From the NCBI RefSeq assembly GCF_028858725.1, contig NC_084773.1:6438350-6502349 (forward strand): 64,000 nt of DNA. The letters run 5' to 3'. This document shows positions 35,101-47,400 of the stretch, piece by piece. Position 1 is the first letter of the stretch. Each line of letters begins with the position of its first letter. The stretch is from Colius striatus (Eukaryota; Chordata; Aves; Coliiformes; Coliidae). The notes below the pieces were generated by a model. It was not told where the DNA came from and made no database searches. It was given only the letters and a program-made list of their open reading frames with translations. The position numbers were made by a program, and so were the translations under genes.

Positions 35101-37463
35101 AGAAAACTCAAATGCAACCAGTTGACAGGTGACAACTGTGGAATAGCTGTGATTTCAAACAGTTACCGTTGAACTTCACAGAATGACTGGTGAGGTTTCA
35201 TACAACAGTTCTTGTTTGAAGTCTTTTCTCCTGAACTGCAAACCAGAAAGCTGAAGCAATTTCCATCTTTCTCCTCTAAAGGCAAGAAACCTTTAGATAC
35301 TACTACCTCGTTACTACAGGAACTCTTTGATCATTCAGCCAGTGTCAGTACATTGGCTCAAGAAGTCCAATGCCTGAAAGTGCTGGATGTCTTCATAGGT
35401 CACACCAGACAAGACTGAAACCCTACCTGTTGTAAAATCCCCTACTTCACCTTCAAGTTCATCACAACCTTTACACTCTCTAGCAGCTGCACAGTAACGC
35501 AAAAAAGGAAAATAACAAGTGGTCTCATTCCTGACTCTCATCAAATTATATAAAAATAGTTGAAGCATCTCACCTTCTTGAGCTCCCTGCAGAACCATTG
35601 CTTGGAATTTTTAGCTGGCAGTTTGTTAGTCTTTGCTTTAGATTTGCGAGAGGATTCCTGAATGCAAACAAAACCCAAAGATTTAGCTGAGAATTAAGTG
35701 TAGTACACTTGTGTGCATGTACAGCATGAAAATGTAACTGCTGAAGAAAATGTAGTTTCAGGATGACTTTTATTGCTTCTATAAGCTTCAAAGAGTCAAA
35801 ATCATGCCAGACACATACCTTTCCCTCTGCTTTTTCCTTGATTTTGTCTGCATTCTTTTTAGCTTCACGCTTCCTCTTCTTTTCATGTTCTTTCTGTCTG
35901 TTGAGCTTCTGCTTTTGTTTTAGTTCTTCAAGCTGATTGCAAACAAAGACCCAGGCCAGATAAAATACATTTGAAAGTGGCAAGGAAGACTGTCATTTCT
36001 CCCCATTTACTTATTTGTGACCAAAGTTCCAGAGACAGCTTTGTTAAAAGTCAGGGCTGCTGCTTCTTCTTCCCAAATGACACTGGGAACATCTCCTGCA
36101 TCCTACCCTTTAAACTGTTACCTTCAATACCATAACACCAGAGGCAATGCCTCTGTTAACTAAACCCTCAAAATAACAGCCGTGCAGCAACCCCATTACA
36201 GCTGGTAAGGATGCTGCTTTCTTGACACATTGTTCCATGCTACAGACAGCAGATCCTTCTTTTCTGTATAATCACATAATGCCAATACTTCACTGTTAGC
36301 ATTCTGATGGGCCAGCTATGCATCTTAGCTCACAGGCAACTTGGATTGCGTGGAAATGACTCTTCCAGCACGTTTGAACCAGCAGGGATGAAAGGAAAGT
36401 TAAAAATAAAAGGGCAAATTGCTAATGCACTCTGTAACCCTGGAAAGAAATGTATTGTTTTCACAAAGTATATGACTACTAGGGCCACACACAATGTACC
36501 ATGACTGCACCTCTACGTGTGCACACAAAGCTTCCTCAGTTCTTATCCTCTTTGCCACACACAGTATTTTACCCTCTGCTTCCTTTGCTCTGCTTCCCGT
36601 AGCAGCTCTTCCTTAAACGGCGCAGCACTGGGAACACCAGGATCTTTCTTGGGCTTTTTACGTCCGTGTTTTTTGGCCTCTTTCCTGACTTTTCGATGGT
36701 GTTCTCTGATCTGAAGACAGGAACAAGAATATTTTCTCAGTCTAAGACAAAAAAAAAGGATATTCGAGTGTATCCCTCCTATTTACAAAGTAAAAAACGC
36801 CACGTGTCTGACTGCTGATTGAAGTGTTTCGATTGCATAATGTCTCGCTAAAGCTACACTTGAACGTGCCAGCCCGAAATCATGCAATATATAATGATAA
36901 AAACCTATGCTCCTTTCTACATCCTCATCCTTTGGCCAGGAGTAACTGCAAAGCAAATTCCTCGCTGCAGTCCAGACTCCTTTCCATTCCAGATAACGTT
37001 CTTCCTCTGTGCATGTGTACGTGCAACACGTTTTTGCAATAATATATTTAAGCATCGAACTAGCTTTTAGCGGGGCATTTAGCACGGAGCTTTAATTAGA
37101 GACGGGCACCTCCCCGCCCCGCGATGCATCATCCCCCACTCCCGGGGCAGGGGCAGCCCGGGGTTCCGCACCGGCCCGGCCCCGCAGCCCGACGGGACTC
37201 ACCTTCTTCTGGATCTTGTAGCGCTTGTGGCAGCTCAGTCTCTTGCTGGCCTTCTTGAGCTCTGCAACGCAGTGCGCCCGTCAGCGCCGGCTCCGCGCGG
37301 CCCTCCCACCCCCGGGCCAGCCCCGGTGTCCCGTTCTGCCGCCCCCGGCCACCGCCGCTCGTCCGGCCGCGGGCGCCCGCTCTCCCGCTCCCCACCCCCA
37401 AGCCCGCCGCCCGCTTCCCTCGGCCCGCCGCCCGCCCCGCCGCCGCTCACTGGGCCGCCGCAT
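29191..37463 (-). CDS. GNL3: Nucleostemin, nucleolar GTPase GNL3 (15 exons)
   Basis: Exons in transcript order: 37451-37463, 37203-37261, 36573-36710, 35819-35932, 35574-35657, 34947-35082, 34280-34383, 33246-33378, 32648-32735, 32095-32278, 31301-31443, 30460-30596, 29762-29988, 29363-29444, 29191-29273. They join in phase to 574 aa; human has 549, also 15 exons. Domains: a lysine/arginine-rich N-terminus ([20 protein letters not shown]) for nucleolar targeting, a charged coiled coil to about 130, then a circularly permuted GTPase. Motif order is DARDP at 149-153, G4 NKID at 179-182, G1 GFPNVGKSS at 261-269 and G3-like DSPS at 305-308. Residues 487-520 are almost all acidic, and the end is [11 protein letters not shown]. 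The known role is in nucleolar ribosome biogenesis and stem-cell proliferation. Introns 6, 8, 9 and 10 each host a C/D snoRNA. An E-box lies 22 bp upstream of the ATG. Confidence 0.98.
31727..31803 (-). ncRNA. SNORD19: Box C/D snoRNA, SNORD19-type, copy 1 (GNL3 intron 10)
   Basis: On the minus strand a 9-bp perfect terminal stem (AGAGTGAAA with TTTCACTCT) encloses C box ATGAGGA (from 31793) and D box CTGA (31736-31739), with an internal CTGA as D' and GTGAGGA as C'. The guide AGATCCAACT directly before box D is complementary to 18S rRNA AGTTGGATCT. The fifth base before box D pairs with the G of AGTTG. As I recall, this is the site methylated by human SNORD19 (18S Gm683). The snoRNA lies wholly within an intron, the normal vertebrate arrangement. 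Confidence 0.88.
32357..32429 (-). ncRNA. SNORD69: Box C/D snoRNA, SNORD69-type (GNL3 intron 9)
   Basis: The minus strand shows a 9-bp perfect terminal stem (ACACAAAGC with GCTTTGTGT on the plus strand), a perfect C box ATGATGA (412-418 of the 32 kb block) and D box CTGA (32366-32369). The guide CAGTCCAAC, one base before box D, pairs with 28S rRNA GTTGGATTG with one G-U wobble. The D+5 rule points to the first G after GTT, just before the A-loop. This fits human SNORD69 (28S Gm4464 in older numbering), which is also hosted by GNL3. The snoRNA end is about 78 nt before the 3' splice site, the usual spacing for intron-encoded C/D RNAs. Confidence 0.88.
32838..32914 (-). ncRNA. SNORD19: Box C/D snoRNA, SNORD19-type, copy 2 (GNL3 intron 8)
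   Basis: The minus strand shows a 10-bp perfect terminal stem (CAGTGTGAGA with TCTCACACTG), C box ATGAGGA, C'-like GTGAAGA and D box CTGA (32848-32851). The guide AGATCCAACT is identical to copy 1 and complementary to 18S AGTTGGATCT. The middle of the RNA differs from copy 1. It ends about 102 nt before the 3' splice site. Confidence 0.88.
34819..34889 (-). ncRNA. SNORD19B: Box C/D snoRNA, SNORD19-type, copy 3 (GNL3 intron 6)
   Basis: The minus strand shows a 6-bp terminal stem (GTGAGC with GCTCAC), C box ATGAAGA, D' CTGA, C' TGAAGA and D box CTGA (34825-34828). The guide AAGATCCAACT extends the 18S match by one base (AGTTGGATCTT). The boxes and stem are weaker than in copies 1 and 2. It starts only about 57 nt after the 5' splice site and ends about 435 nt before the acceptor. 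Assigning SNORD19B rather than SNORD19 is a guess. Confidence 0.78.
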
Positions 37464-37484
37464 GGCGCCGCCGGGCCGAGCTCC

Positions 37485-37490
37485 CACGTG
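37485..37490 (-). promoter_or_regulatory. Canonical E-box (CACGTG) at the GNL3 start
   Basis: A palindromic CACGTG within a CpG island, 22 bp before the GNL3 ATG. MYC/MAX and USF bind this sequence, and nucleostemin is an established MYC-responsive gene, so a regulatory role is plausible. Occupancy is not visible from sequence. Confidence 0.55.
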
Positions 37491-37632
37491 CGCGGCCGCG
37501 CTCCTTCCTTCTCCCAGCGGCGGGCGCTGCCGTAAAGCGAAGCGGCCCTTCCTCGCCGGAGGTGTCGCGCGCGCTCGGCGCGTTTGGCGGCCGGGCGGGC
37601 TTTGCGGCAACGGCGGGCTCGGTGGTACGGAG

Positions 37633-37653
37633 CGGCGGCGGCGGCGGCGGCGG
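37633..37653 (+). repeat. (CGG)7 trinucleotide run
   Basis: Seven uninterrupted CGG units followed by TGGCGGGG, in the probable PBRM1 5' UTR/first-exon region between the GNL3 start and the PBRM1 first donor candidate. Confidence 0.85.
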
Positions 37654-37723
37654 TGGCGGGGCGGGCGGCGGAGGACGAGTGCGGCCGCGGCTGGCGGAGG
37701 CGGAGCGGAGCCGGCTGGGTGAG

Positions 37724-40700
37724 CGGCACGGCGGCCGGGACGCGCGGGCGGCGCGGCGGGCCGAGGCCAGGAGGCCGCTGCCTCCCTTTGTGTGGCCGCC
37801 GCGGGGAGGCAGCGCCGCTCGGCCGCGCAGCGGCTCCGCCGCGGCGGGCCCCGGGCCCCGCCGCCTTCCCCTGTCACCTCCCCTGGCCCCGCCTCGGGCG
37901 GCGACCCCGGCCCCGCCGCGGCCCCATCCGTATCGCTGTCCCGCACCGGCGTCCCGACGCCGCCGTCGCCGGCGTCTCCCTCAGCCCTCCCTCCGGTGCC
38001 GTCCGCGCCCGCTGCGCCCCGTCCCGTCCCGGGAACGAGCTCGGAGCGGTGACAGCCGCCGCACGGCGGGCGAGTGGCCAAGGGCCGGCGTCGCGGCCGC
38101 GCCCGGGGCCTCCGGAGCGAGGCCCGGGGGACGGGAGCGCATCCTGCCCGGCGTGGGTGGCAGCGCGGGGGTCGAGGAGGGGACATCGTCCTGTCAGGCC
38201 GTGAGGGCACAGGCTGCCCCGCTGCCCGAGGAAGTGTTTTTCTTTGTCTCTTGCCTCTGCCAACACCCCCACCCAAACTGGGCAGCGTGCGACCCGGGCG
38301 CGGGCAGAAGTTTGCCGAAATGACATGTTTTGTCTCTTTGTTTCTTGTCCCGGTGTTGATAAAACGATCGATGCGCAGCGCCTCTCGCTTCTTCACCAAC
38401 TTTATCCTTTTAATAGTATCTGGTTGCTACCGTCCCCCTTTTCCCGTTCTGTAGCTGGCTTCTCTGTTACCAGTAATGGGGAGAAATTCTGGCTGTGTTT
38501 CCTCCCTTGTTCCGTTTGCTAAATTTACCCTGCTTTAGTGAGTATTTTTGTTGGAACGTGGGAGATCCTGATAACCATAAAATACTTTCCGTGTTATCTA
38601 TCGGCTTTTAGCTTTTTTTTCTGCTTGGAGACAGAAAATGTAATATGTGCTGGAACCTCATGGGCTTGCTTTAAGCATGTTACCTCGAGTGTGTGTAGAA
38701 ACCGTTCATTTAATGGGGTTACGCTTGTGGTCACCTACGACAGCTTTCAGGAGAGGCAGTGTCCCACCCGTTGTGTATATATTGGTATATGTGTGTGTTA
38801 GTAATGGCCAAAGTGTTTCTTATAGAGATGTCTATGGTTCTGTGGCATTTTTATGGGTGATGTGAGCAATTATTAAGATGCTTAAGCTTCTATTGTATGA
38901 GAGGTGGCTTGTTTATAGCAGCCGAGGTTCTTGGTGTGACGAGAGAAAGAAAGTCTAGGAGGTGTGTTCTTAAGTGAAACAATACACAGTAGGATAAACT
39001 GTGTTTATGAGCACAGACGTCTAGAGAGAAGTTTGCATTTTAGAGTCTGACTGAGTACGACTTTTACATAAGCAGCTCTCTCACTGAGTACTCAGAGCGT
39101 TGTTCCAACTGATACATGTTTTGCATCTTCCTTGGCTGTTAGGGGAGAAAGATGGGTTTGGATCCTGAATGGCCAGGTGTCTTGGTCGTACAGAAACATA
39201 CACCAATGTCTGTGTATGGCTGAGAGCTGGGATGGTGTGCCTCAGATAAGGGATGTGGAGAAACACATCCTGTATTTTGCAGGCAGATGCTGGTTGGAGG
39301 GACTACAAGTTTATTTCAGGGTGGAATTGGACTTGAGTGTACTTTCAAGTTCCTGGGTGAAGCAGAATTATTGATTCCAGTCATCCCACCTGCCTTTTTT
39401 TCTCAACCAAGAACTTGTGTTTTCTAGCAGCCTACCCATCAACACAGGTCTGGTGTTAGCCATTCGATACTGTAGCTCTCAGATAAAAGTTGGAGGCAGT
39501 GCCAAAAGTGACAGGCTGGTTGTCTGTTCTTGAGATGAGTTGTCTGCTAATAAAGCACAGGGTTTCTCTGTATGCGCATGTTATGGAAGTGTCCAGAATA
39601 ACAAAGAGGAACAGAATTTCTTTGGGGTTTGACTGAAGACAGTAGTTGTATGAACTAAACAGAAGCAATTATTTTGCCATAAAATGTTTCTGTGTGTTTG
39701 ACATGGAATTTCTGAAAAGAAATCAGACTTGGAGACTGCTTAAAAGTTGAAACAGATGCATCTTTAGTGAAACTGTGTGGCTGCATACTTAGTCTTGCTT
39801 ACTTAGGGGGATAAAAATCCACTCTGAAGACTGATGGAAGAGCGTCGTCATTAGACAGTCTGTTTCTTGACCTTATAAATGATTTTCTTGTTGTTTTAAG
39901 CATTGTACTATTTGATATTCTTTAAGTTTTACTGGTTTCTGTGTTTTACTCTCCAGTCAGATATTGCTTCTGTTTACTCTGATCTGCTTGATGAATCATT
40001 CTCTAGCAAGTAGCTGTGAAATCTGTAATATATATTCAGGAGCAGTGGAAAAATGTGTTTTTGCTGTAAAGATGTCAGAAATGTCTAGCATTCTGTGTAC
40101 AAAATTACTTTGTAGAGTTGCTGCTGGGCTAAAAAAAGTTACCTTCTGTTTCTTGCTTTTTTTTTTCCTGTCACTGTAATTATTCAATTTTTTCCTTGCT
40201 TTGAGTCTTCAATTATCTACCTACTCTGAATTTTCTTCCCTCTTTCCTTTTTCTTGTCTTCTAGTTCTGACTGTACTAACACCATTGCTGGTTTGCTACT
40301 CTTAGAGTGTTACGTTCTCCCAGTATCTGTCCTTGGCCATCAGACACTATGAGGAGACTGGCTTTTCGAGGTGCTGGTTGTACTCTGGTAAATCTGGTAA
40401 ATTATTGATTGTATGTACCCCATCCTCTCCATTCCTCTGCCTTAGGCTTCTGCTTTTCTTTACCTTACCTATTAATTATTCCTGCCTTATTCATCTCTTT
40501 TGTGTGCTTGAAATTAATTCTGTCTCTAACATGAACGCTCTTATGTGGTTGTGTTGTGCTGCCACTCCTTGTAAACCAGCTGACTGCTTCCTAGAAGAAA
40601 TTCCTTCATTTGGTTGGAAAATGGGCATAGGGTGGTTTAGACTGATCTGTTCTGTCTTCAGCCATTGAGACAGCTACAAATAAAGATGTTTTTTCTGATA

Positions 40701-41404
40701 CCGTCACTGAAAGTTGTGAAAGAGCCAACAACTTGTCTCATAAATCACCATAGTTTGTTGGATGGGGTTTATTCATTTGTCATTGTTTGTGTTGGTAAAT
40801 GGAAAACTATGGCCAAAATAGATGTTTTTTTTTCTACTTCTTGATGACTGAGCCATTCATCCTACACCTAAGGTGGGAGTGGCAGGGTCACACAATAGTC
40901 CAGACCTTTTTTTTGGCTTGAAGATAAGACAAGATGTTCAGTAGCCATTTAATTTTTGTTTAGAATTTGTTTTGTGTTGGGTGGTTTTCTGTTTGGTTGT
41001 TTAGAGTTTGTTTTTTTTCTAATTTGACAGAGTTAAGTGCTTTTACACCAGAGCTCAGCACGTGTCTCTGTAGAGCTTTTTCCTTGAAAACAGAGGGATG
41101 AAGTATCAAAATGTACATAGTTTAAAGACATAACCTAGCAAGAGCTGCTAAAATCATCTTCATCACTGTGAGCCCTGGGCTTTCTGACATTGCTGTCCTC
41201 AGTGACTGTAAAACTGTAAGACCACTCTCATTTCCCTTCAGTCAATTTCAAAGAGCTGGTGTGTTAGATGTATGGCTTCAACAGAACCCTAGTATATAAC
41301 AAACATACATGACTCATCCTAAGTGTCACTAGCTTTATAGTTAATTCTCACCAAGGAGTTTGGATGAAATGCCACCACTTCAGGAACATTTCTCTTCATT
41401 ATAG
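37724..41404 (+). other. PBRM1: PBRM1 5' intron region, no coding exon seen
   Basis: The 3.7 kb between the CpG island and the first coding PBRM1 exon (acceptor TTATAG at 41404) contains no conserved coding segment that I can identify. Additional non-coding 5' UTR exons could be present and would be invisible here. No CR1 was found. Confidence 0.5.
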
Positions 41405-41419
41405 AAGAAGTTGGATTCC

Positions 41420-44400
41420 ATGGGTTCCAAGCGGCGAAGAGCTACCTCGCCTTCCAGCAGTGTCAGCGGAGGAGACTTCGATGATGGCCACCACTCCACG
41501 AATATACCAGGCCCAAGCAAAAAGAGGAGGAGAATTTCCAACCTCCCCACTGTAGATCCTGTTAGTACCTTCTTATTATGCTCAACTTTCTTTCTTGTGG
41601 ATACTGTATCCCTCTCTGGGAGATGCTGGATTGTAAAACGGATGATTGTATGTAACACTTATACACTAGCCCTGAATCTCGTTTAGGATCACGTTCAGCT
41701 TTGGCTTCTTTGTGTCTCCCCAGTTTCATCTTTTTCTTTCCCATTTTCCTTTTGCTACCTTTTTTGCTAGTGATTTTAGCGGATGGAAGGATGTTGGAGA
41801 AGGAGCTGAAATCATAACATGCAGAAAATGAGCTGTGTCTGAATAGCAAATGTAGAGAGATAAGTGAGGAACGGCACAGGCGGTGATTGCTGAAGTGTAC
41901 AGTGCCTCTCTTATGCCTTTGATTTAGCAGTCTTAATTTTAATTGCAGGGCAGAAGAACCCCTGTAATTGTTTTAGATGTCTCTATCTTGGAGAGAATTA
42001 TACAGAATTAATTTACATTCTGAGTGTTTTCCTTAGAATTAGCATTGAAAGAGAGCTCCCTATGTTAAAGAAAAGACAATTCTGCAGTACATGCCAGACT
42101 TGTCAGGTATCACACTGATGTGTGAGATATGTGAGAGTTGCTCAGAGAGGAACCTCATGGGGTTCAACAAGGACAAGTGCAGAGTCCTGCATCTGGGAAG
42201 GAACAACCCCATGCACCAGTACAGACTGGGGATTGACCTGCTGGAGAGCAGCTCTGCAGAGAGAGACCTGGGAGTCCTGATTGATAATAAACTAGATATG
42301 AGCCAGCAATGTGCCCTCGTGGCCAAGAAGGCCAATGGCAGCTTGGGATGCATCAAGAAGAGTGTGGGCAGCAGGTCAAGGGAGGTTCTTCTCCCTCTCT
42401 ACTCTGCCCTGGTGAGGCCTCTTCTGAAGTACTGTGTCCAGTTCTGGGCTCCTCAGCTCAAGAGGGACAGGGAACTGCTGGAGAGAGGCCAGTGCAGGGC
42501 CACCAAGATGATCAGGGGACTGGAAAGGCTGCGGGAACTGGGGCTGTTTAGTCTAGAAAAGAGGAGACTGAGGGGAAATCTTATTAACATTTACAAATAT
42601 CTAAAGGGTGGGTGTCAGGAGGTTGGGACATCCCTTTTTTCTATAGTAGCTAGCAACAGGACAAGGGGTGATGGGATGAAGCTGGAACACAAAAAGTTCC
42701 ACTTAAACATAAGAAAAAACTATTTCACTGTGCGGTAGGGGAGCCGTGGCACAGGCTGCCCAGAGGGGTTGTGGAGGCTCCTTCCTTGCCTTGGAGGTCT
42801 TCAAGACCCACCTGGACACGTTCCTGTGTGACCTGATCTAGGTGAACCTGCTTCTGCAGGGGGATTGGACTAGATGATCTCTAAAGACCCCTTCCAACCC
42901 CTCCATTCTATGATTCTATGCATCAATTCCTTCACACTTCTGCTTTAGAGCATCCTGTGGATTGGCAGCTTTTATTTCTCTTGTAAGCAGGTTTTGATTT
43001 GTTATCTCCTTCAGGTTTTCTCCTTTCTCATTACTTTATTGATCTTACATTTTAGATTGCTGTATGCCATGAACTTTACAACACCATCAGAGATTACAAA
43101 GATGAACAGGGCAGGCTCCTCTGTGAGCTTTTCATTAGGGCACCAAAGCGAAGGTAAGACCACGGTTATGGTTAAGCCTTGAACCTAAAATTTAATCAGG
43201 GAATAAGTGGATGTTGAAAAATACTTCAGCATAATTAGCTGTGGAAAATGTAGGTGAAATTTGTCATAGTTTCACCCCAGTGTTTGATTAAGTATGGTAT
43301 TCAATGGGACGTACTAACATTAGTGCCCTTCCTCAGTCAAAAAAAGAGTATATGAAATTAAAGTAAAATGAATGCCTAAAAGCTCTGTGCCTTTGACTAC
43401 AAAATAATCCACATAAGTGGTGGAATGTAACACTAAGGGCATATCTGGGGAAGATGAATGGAACTGACTCTTGAAAATGCAGCAGATAAAGTAAGAGACT
43501 GAATTTCATCTTAAACTCAGAAAACGGAAGATGATAACAGAACATGTAATAATAGACCACTGATCTTTCAGCTGTAACAAAAATGTACTGGAACTTTCTT
43601 TGGTTTTTTAAATCATAGACATGTACAAACTTCAGTGTTGGAGTTTTGGTTTTTGTGCTTGAAATATAGTGTCTGTTTTTGTCATTGTGACAGAAATCAG
43701 CCAGATTATTACGAAGTGGTTTCTCAGCCAATTGACTTAATGAAAATCCAACAAAAGCTGAAGATGGAGGAATATGATGATGTGAATGTGCTGACTGCTG
43801 ACTTTCAACTTCTCTTTAATAACGCAAAGGCTTACTATAAGGTGAGGAAAATACATATTAAAGGCTCAAATTTGTTGTAAAAGTGGTAGAGATATGTTAA
43901 AATTCTTCCTTGGTTTTGGTGAAAAAACTTTTAAGTTTAGCCTTTATTATTGGTAAGACAACTGCACGTATTGTGGTTGTTTGCATATATTTCTGTAAGG
44001 TTCACCTTATCTTTGTAAGATGTCTTACTGTAGCAATTTTTCTGTGGAAAACAGGAAGGAAAAAACAGAGGTTTAAACTGAGAAAATATTCTTCTATTGA
44101 AGCCTTCCCATTTTAAAACATATTCTGTGTAACCTTTTGTAATAGAAAATGGAAGAATTTGTAGGAGGAGTTAATCAATAAAATACAATAAGAGGGTTTA
44201 ATCTTACTGTTCCATTGGCCACTTAATAATATGAATAAGACAGTTGGTGAAGATGGATTGTGAGTGTATGTGATGTTATATTTCATCAAGGGTGCAACCC
44301 CTGTGTCCATTCCTCCAAACTAAGTACGTGGGGTTTTTTAGCTGTTAACGGGCTTTATTGCAATTGTTGTAAGGAAGTGGGGAAAAACTGGATTAATCTC

Positions 44401-47400
44401 ATTTAATGGAAGGCTATGTTAAATACATAAAACTGTGCAATTGTATGTAGTGACCAAGACAATACAGCAAATCTGAAACTGCTAGTATTACCTTTCATAT
44501 GTCTTTGACTTTGGACTTAGATTTCTGGATTCGTGCATCTGCACATTCTGATTACAGTAGAAAAAGTGCAAAGTTTTCCAAACCCATTGTGTACTTCTGA
44601 AGCTTTGCAAGGCATTCATCTGTTAATGTTGGCTTTTCGTGGTTCCTACGTGATGGATGAAGTAATGTTGACATTTGTGGGGAAATGTAGAGTTATGAGC
44701 TGGAGGTATTGCACGCAAAACAAACTCTTCTTTTTTCATCTTCTACCTTATCCACACAGTTCCAATTATACCTATGAACAAGGAACAGCTGATTCAGGGT
44801 CTTTACTGCAGAAGGTGTTTTTTATTGGCAATGCTGATTAGCATGGAAACCTTTGGGATTTTTTAGTATTTTGGTTCAAGCCTTGCACTTTTGAGCATCT
44901 TGCATTAATATAAAAGGAAGCAGACTAGTGGTAAGCTTGAGAGTAGTTATGTTGATTTCTCATTTGTGTTACAAGCTGTCAGAGCTTGAGAGAGTGAAGA
45001 AAAGCATGATCAGCAGTAATAAGTTGGCACATCTGCAGGAATACTTGATAGGAGCTAAGTGTCAGAGGAAAGGGAGAGAAAAATGTATGAGTGGAAAAGC
45101 AGTCATTTTCTGGGTGATATTCTTGAGTAGAAATGTTAATAGGCACATGCCTGTCTGCCACTACCAACTCTGTGTTTACAAAACTTAATTTGCTCGTTAC
45201 CTTTTCTAGCTCTTCCAAAAAAATACACCTAAATATGTGCCCAGGTGGTAGCATATTGCTAAGTTCTTTGGGATTTCACAGTTAATGCTGAGTGTAAATC
45301 ACTGCAGTGCTTTCAAAGATCATGGCACATTTATTGGCATTCTTCTGTGGGAATTAGTTTTCAATGGTAGCAGTGTTGGCTGAGATCACATTTCTGGCAG
45401 GCTGATATTTAGTCTGTTTTAAATAATGGTAATGTGTTGCTTCACCTAAATATGATGATTTCTGCAGATTCATCTAACAGGCTTGTCTAAGTCTCAACCT
45501 AAGTCATTTTATTGCTAAGTTTTCTGAAAGGCTTAGATGCTTTGGAGTGATAGAGGTTTTATTCTTCTAGTATATATTGTAATTCTTAACATCTCTGTTG
45601 AAGAACATCTGGAGCAGGAATTTCCCAGGTTTTCTAATATTTATTTAATGCATTTAATACTTTTCCACTACTTTATAAATTTCCCTCAGAGAAGAAGAAT
45701 CAGAATTTTTAATATAGAATGTATGATTTGGTTTTGCAGCCTGATTCTCCTGAATATAAAGCTGCCTGCAAATTATGGGAGTTGTATCTGCGCACAAAAA
45801 ATGAGTTTGTTCAAAAAGGTGATGCTGAGGACGAAGACGAAGATGAGGAAGGACATGACAATCAAGGCACAAATTCTGAATTAGTAAGTGTGGGCATGAC
45901 AGCTGCAGCTGGAGGAAGCCATGGCTGTGTGTGTCAGTTGATTTTGAGGGAGATTGGCCCCTGTGTGTGAAAAAACATAAAGTAATTTAATAGTAAATTA
46001 TGCTCTAAAAGGTATTCATTATACAAATGTATTAATTAATAATCTCACAGTTAATAGTTTATCATCTCATAGTAATTGTATGTGTGTTTTACTTTTGCCT
46101 AGCAAGAAAAAGTTGTGATGTTTTCTGATATGGGTAAAACATGGCTCTGGTTTAGTTGAAACTACTATGATGTGTGCTTGGTATCATGCCGGCTTTGAGG
46201 TTTGAGGCAATCCAGTTTCATGATGTGGTTTTCCAGCATGTGTCACATTCAGTTAGAGCAGCTGTTCCTGGAGTGATTTATAAGCCAGATATGATGATAT
46301 AAAATTTGGGCTTATCTTGTGATGTTGGGGTGCATGTTTTCATTAGCATTAGAATAGACTTCTTGTCCACACTATGTGATGCGCGTCTGACAGTCTGCAG
46401 TATAAAGGTGGAATTAAAGTTTTCCCCTGTCCTTTAATACATAAGCAATATTGTTTTCAAAAGTTTCATCTGTGTTTTATAGCTGATTTTTTTCTGTCTT
46501 TGAAAAGTAAATTCATGTATTTTGATGCAACTGGAAGCACTCCACTATGTCTGCTGTTAAAAGTTCTTGTGATTTCATTTCTTATGTTAGTCATCTCCAG
46601 GTTACCTGAAAGAAATTCTTGAGCAGCTTCTTGAAGCTATAGCTGTTGCCACAAACCCATCAGGACGCCTCATAAGTGAACTTTTTCAGAAGCTTCCTTC
46701 TAAAGTGGTGGGTATTTTAATAATGTTGGTTATGTTCTAAGTTGAAAACTAGGACATTGCTGTAACTGATGTATGCTATGATGGGCACACTCAGGGTGCA
46801 GCTCTTTGCTACTATCTCCTCAGTAGCAAACTCCAGTTGTTTTTAGAGCTTCCCTCCCTTCTTTGATCCTACCCACTCACTCCTAGCCCTTCATTACAGA
46901 GTGGGGCTTGCCTTGATATGTCAGTTTAGGTAATTGCGGTTTTTTGGTGCAGAGTTTTTAGTCTTTTAAAATATATTGGATTTCACTGTTCTGATTCAGG
47001 GTGTGGTACAGGTTTAACCAGCAAAATAAATACTCTGGAGACCATGTTCCTTTATGTCAGTTTATTGATGAGTTATAATTCCTTGGGTTTGCCTTATGAT
47101 CTGGCTTACCCAAATTGAAGCCTAGTGCTATGTTTGTGAAGCTTACACTATTCTTGTCGGCAGTTCATCTTATAGCTCATCTGTGAGCTATAAGAACAAA
47201 TGGCTTTCTGTCTGTTTATAGTAATATACAAATTATGTTTGTTTTCCAGCAATATCCAGATTATTATGCAATAATAAAGGAGCCCATAGATCTTAAAACT
47301 ATTGCCCAAAGGATACAGGTACAGTATGAGCATATTGACGTGTCAGAGTATAGCCTTTTTTAACAGTAAGCATTCTAAAATTGTTAGAGGACAAAGTTTT

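Larger units (their letters stand above)
37090..38330. promoter_or_regulatory. CpG island, bidirectional promoter of GNL3 (-) and PBRM1 (+)
   Basis: A very GC- and CpG-rich 1.2-kb block covers GNL3 exons 1-2 and the presumed PBRM1 non-coding first exon. A CACGTG E-box is at 37485-37490, 22 bp upstream of the GNL3 ATG. A (CGG)7 run is at 37633-37653. A possible PBRM1 exon 1 donor is CTGG|GTGAGC near 37718. Open frames of up to 372 codons here are composition artefacts. Confidence 0.8.

Noticed and set aside
35335-35598. Possible extra GNL3 exon between exons 5 and 6
   Set aside because: Joining exon 5 (ending ELKK) directly to exon 6 (VLEASDVV) reproduces the conserved GNL3 sequence; the intervening frame has no homology.
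37562-38323. 253-codon plus-strand open frame and overlapping frames
   Set aside because: Same GC-rich composition effect in the GNL3/PBRM1 promoter; low-complexity and no homology.
37281-38399. 372-codon open frame on the minus strand
   Set aside because: It is Arg/Pro/Ala-rich throughout and lies in a CpG island where stop codons are rare. It overlaps GNL3 exon 1 in another frame and has no domain.
41411-41419. PBRM1 start three codons upstream (TTG)
   Set aside because: A non-ATG codon in weak context; the ATG at 41420 gives the conserved MGSKRRR start.
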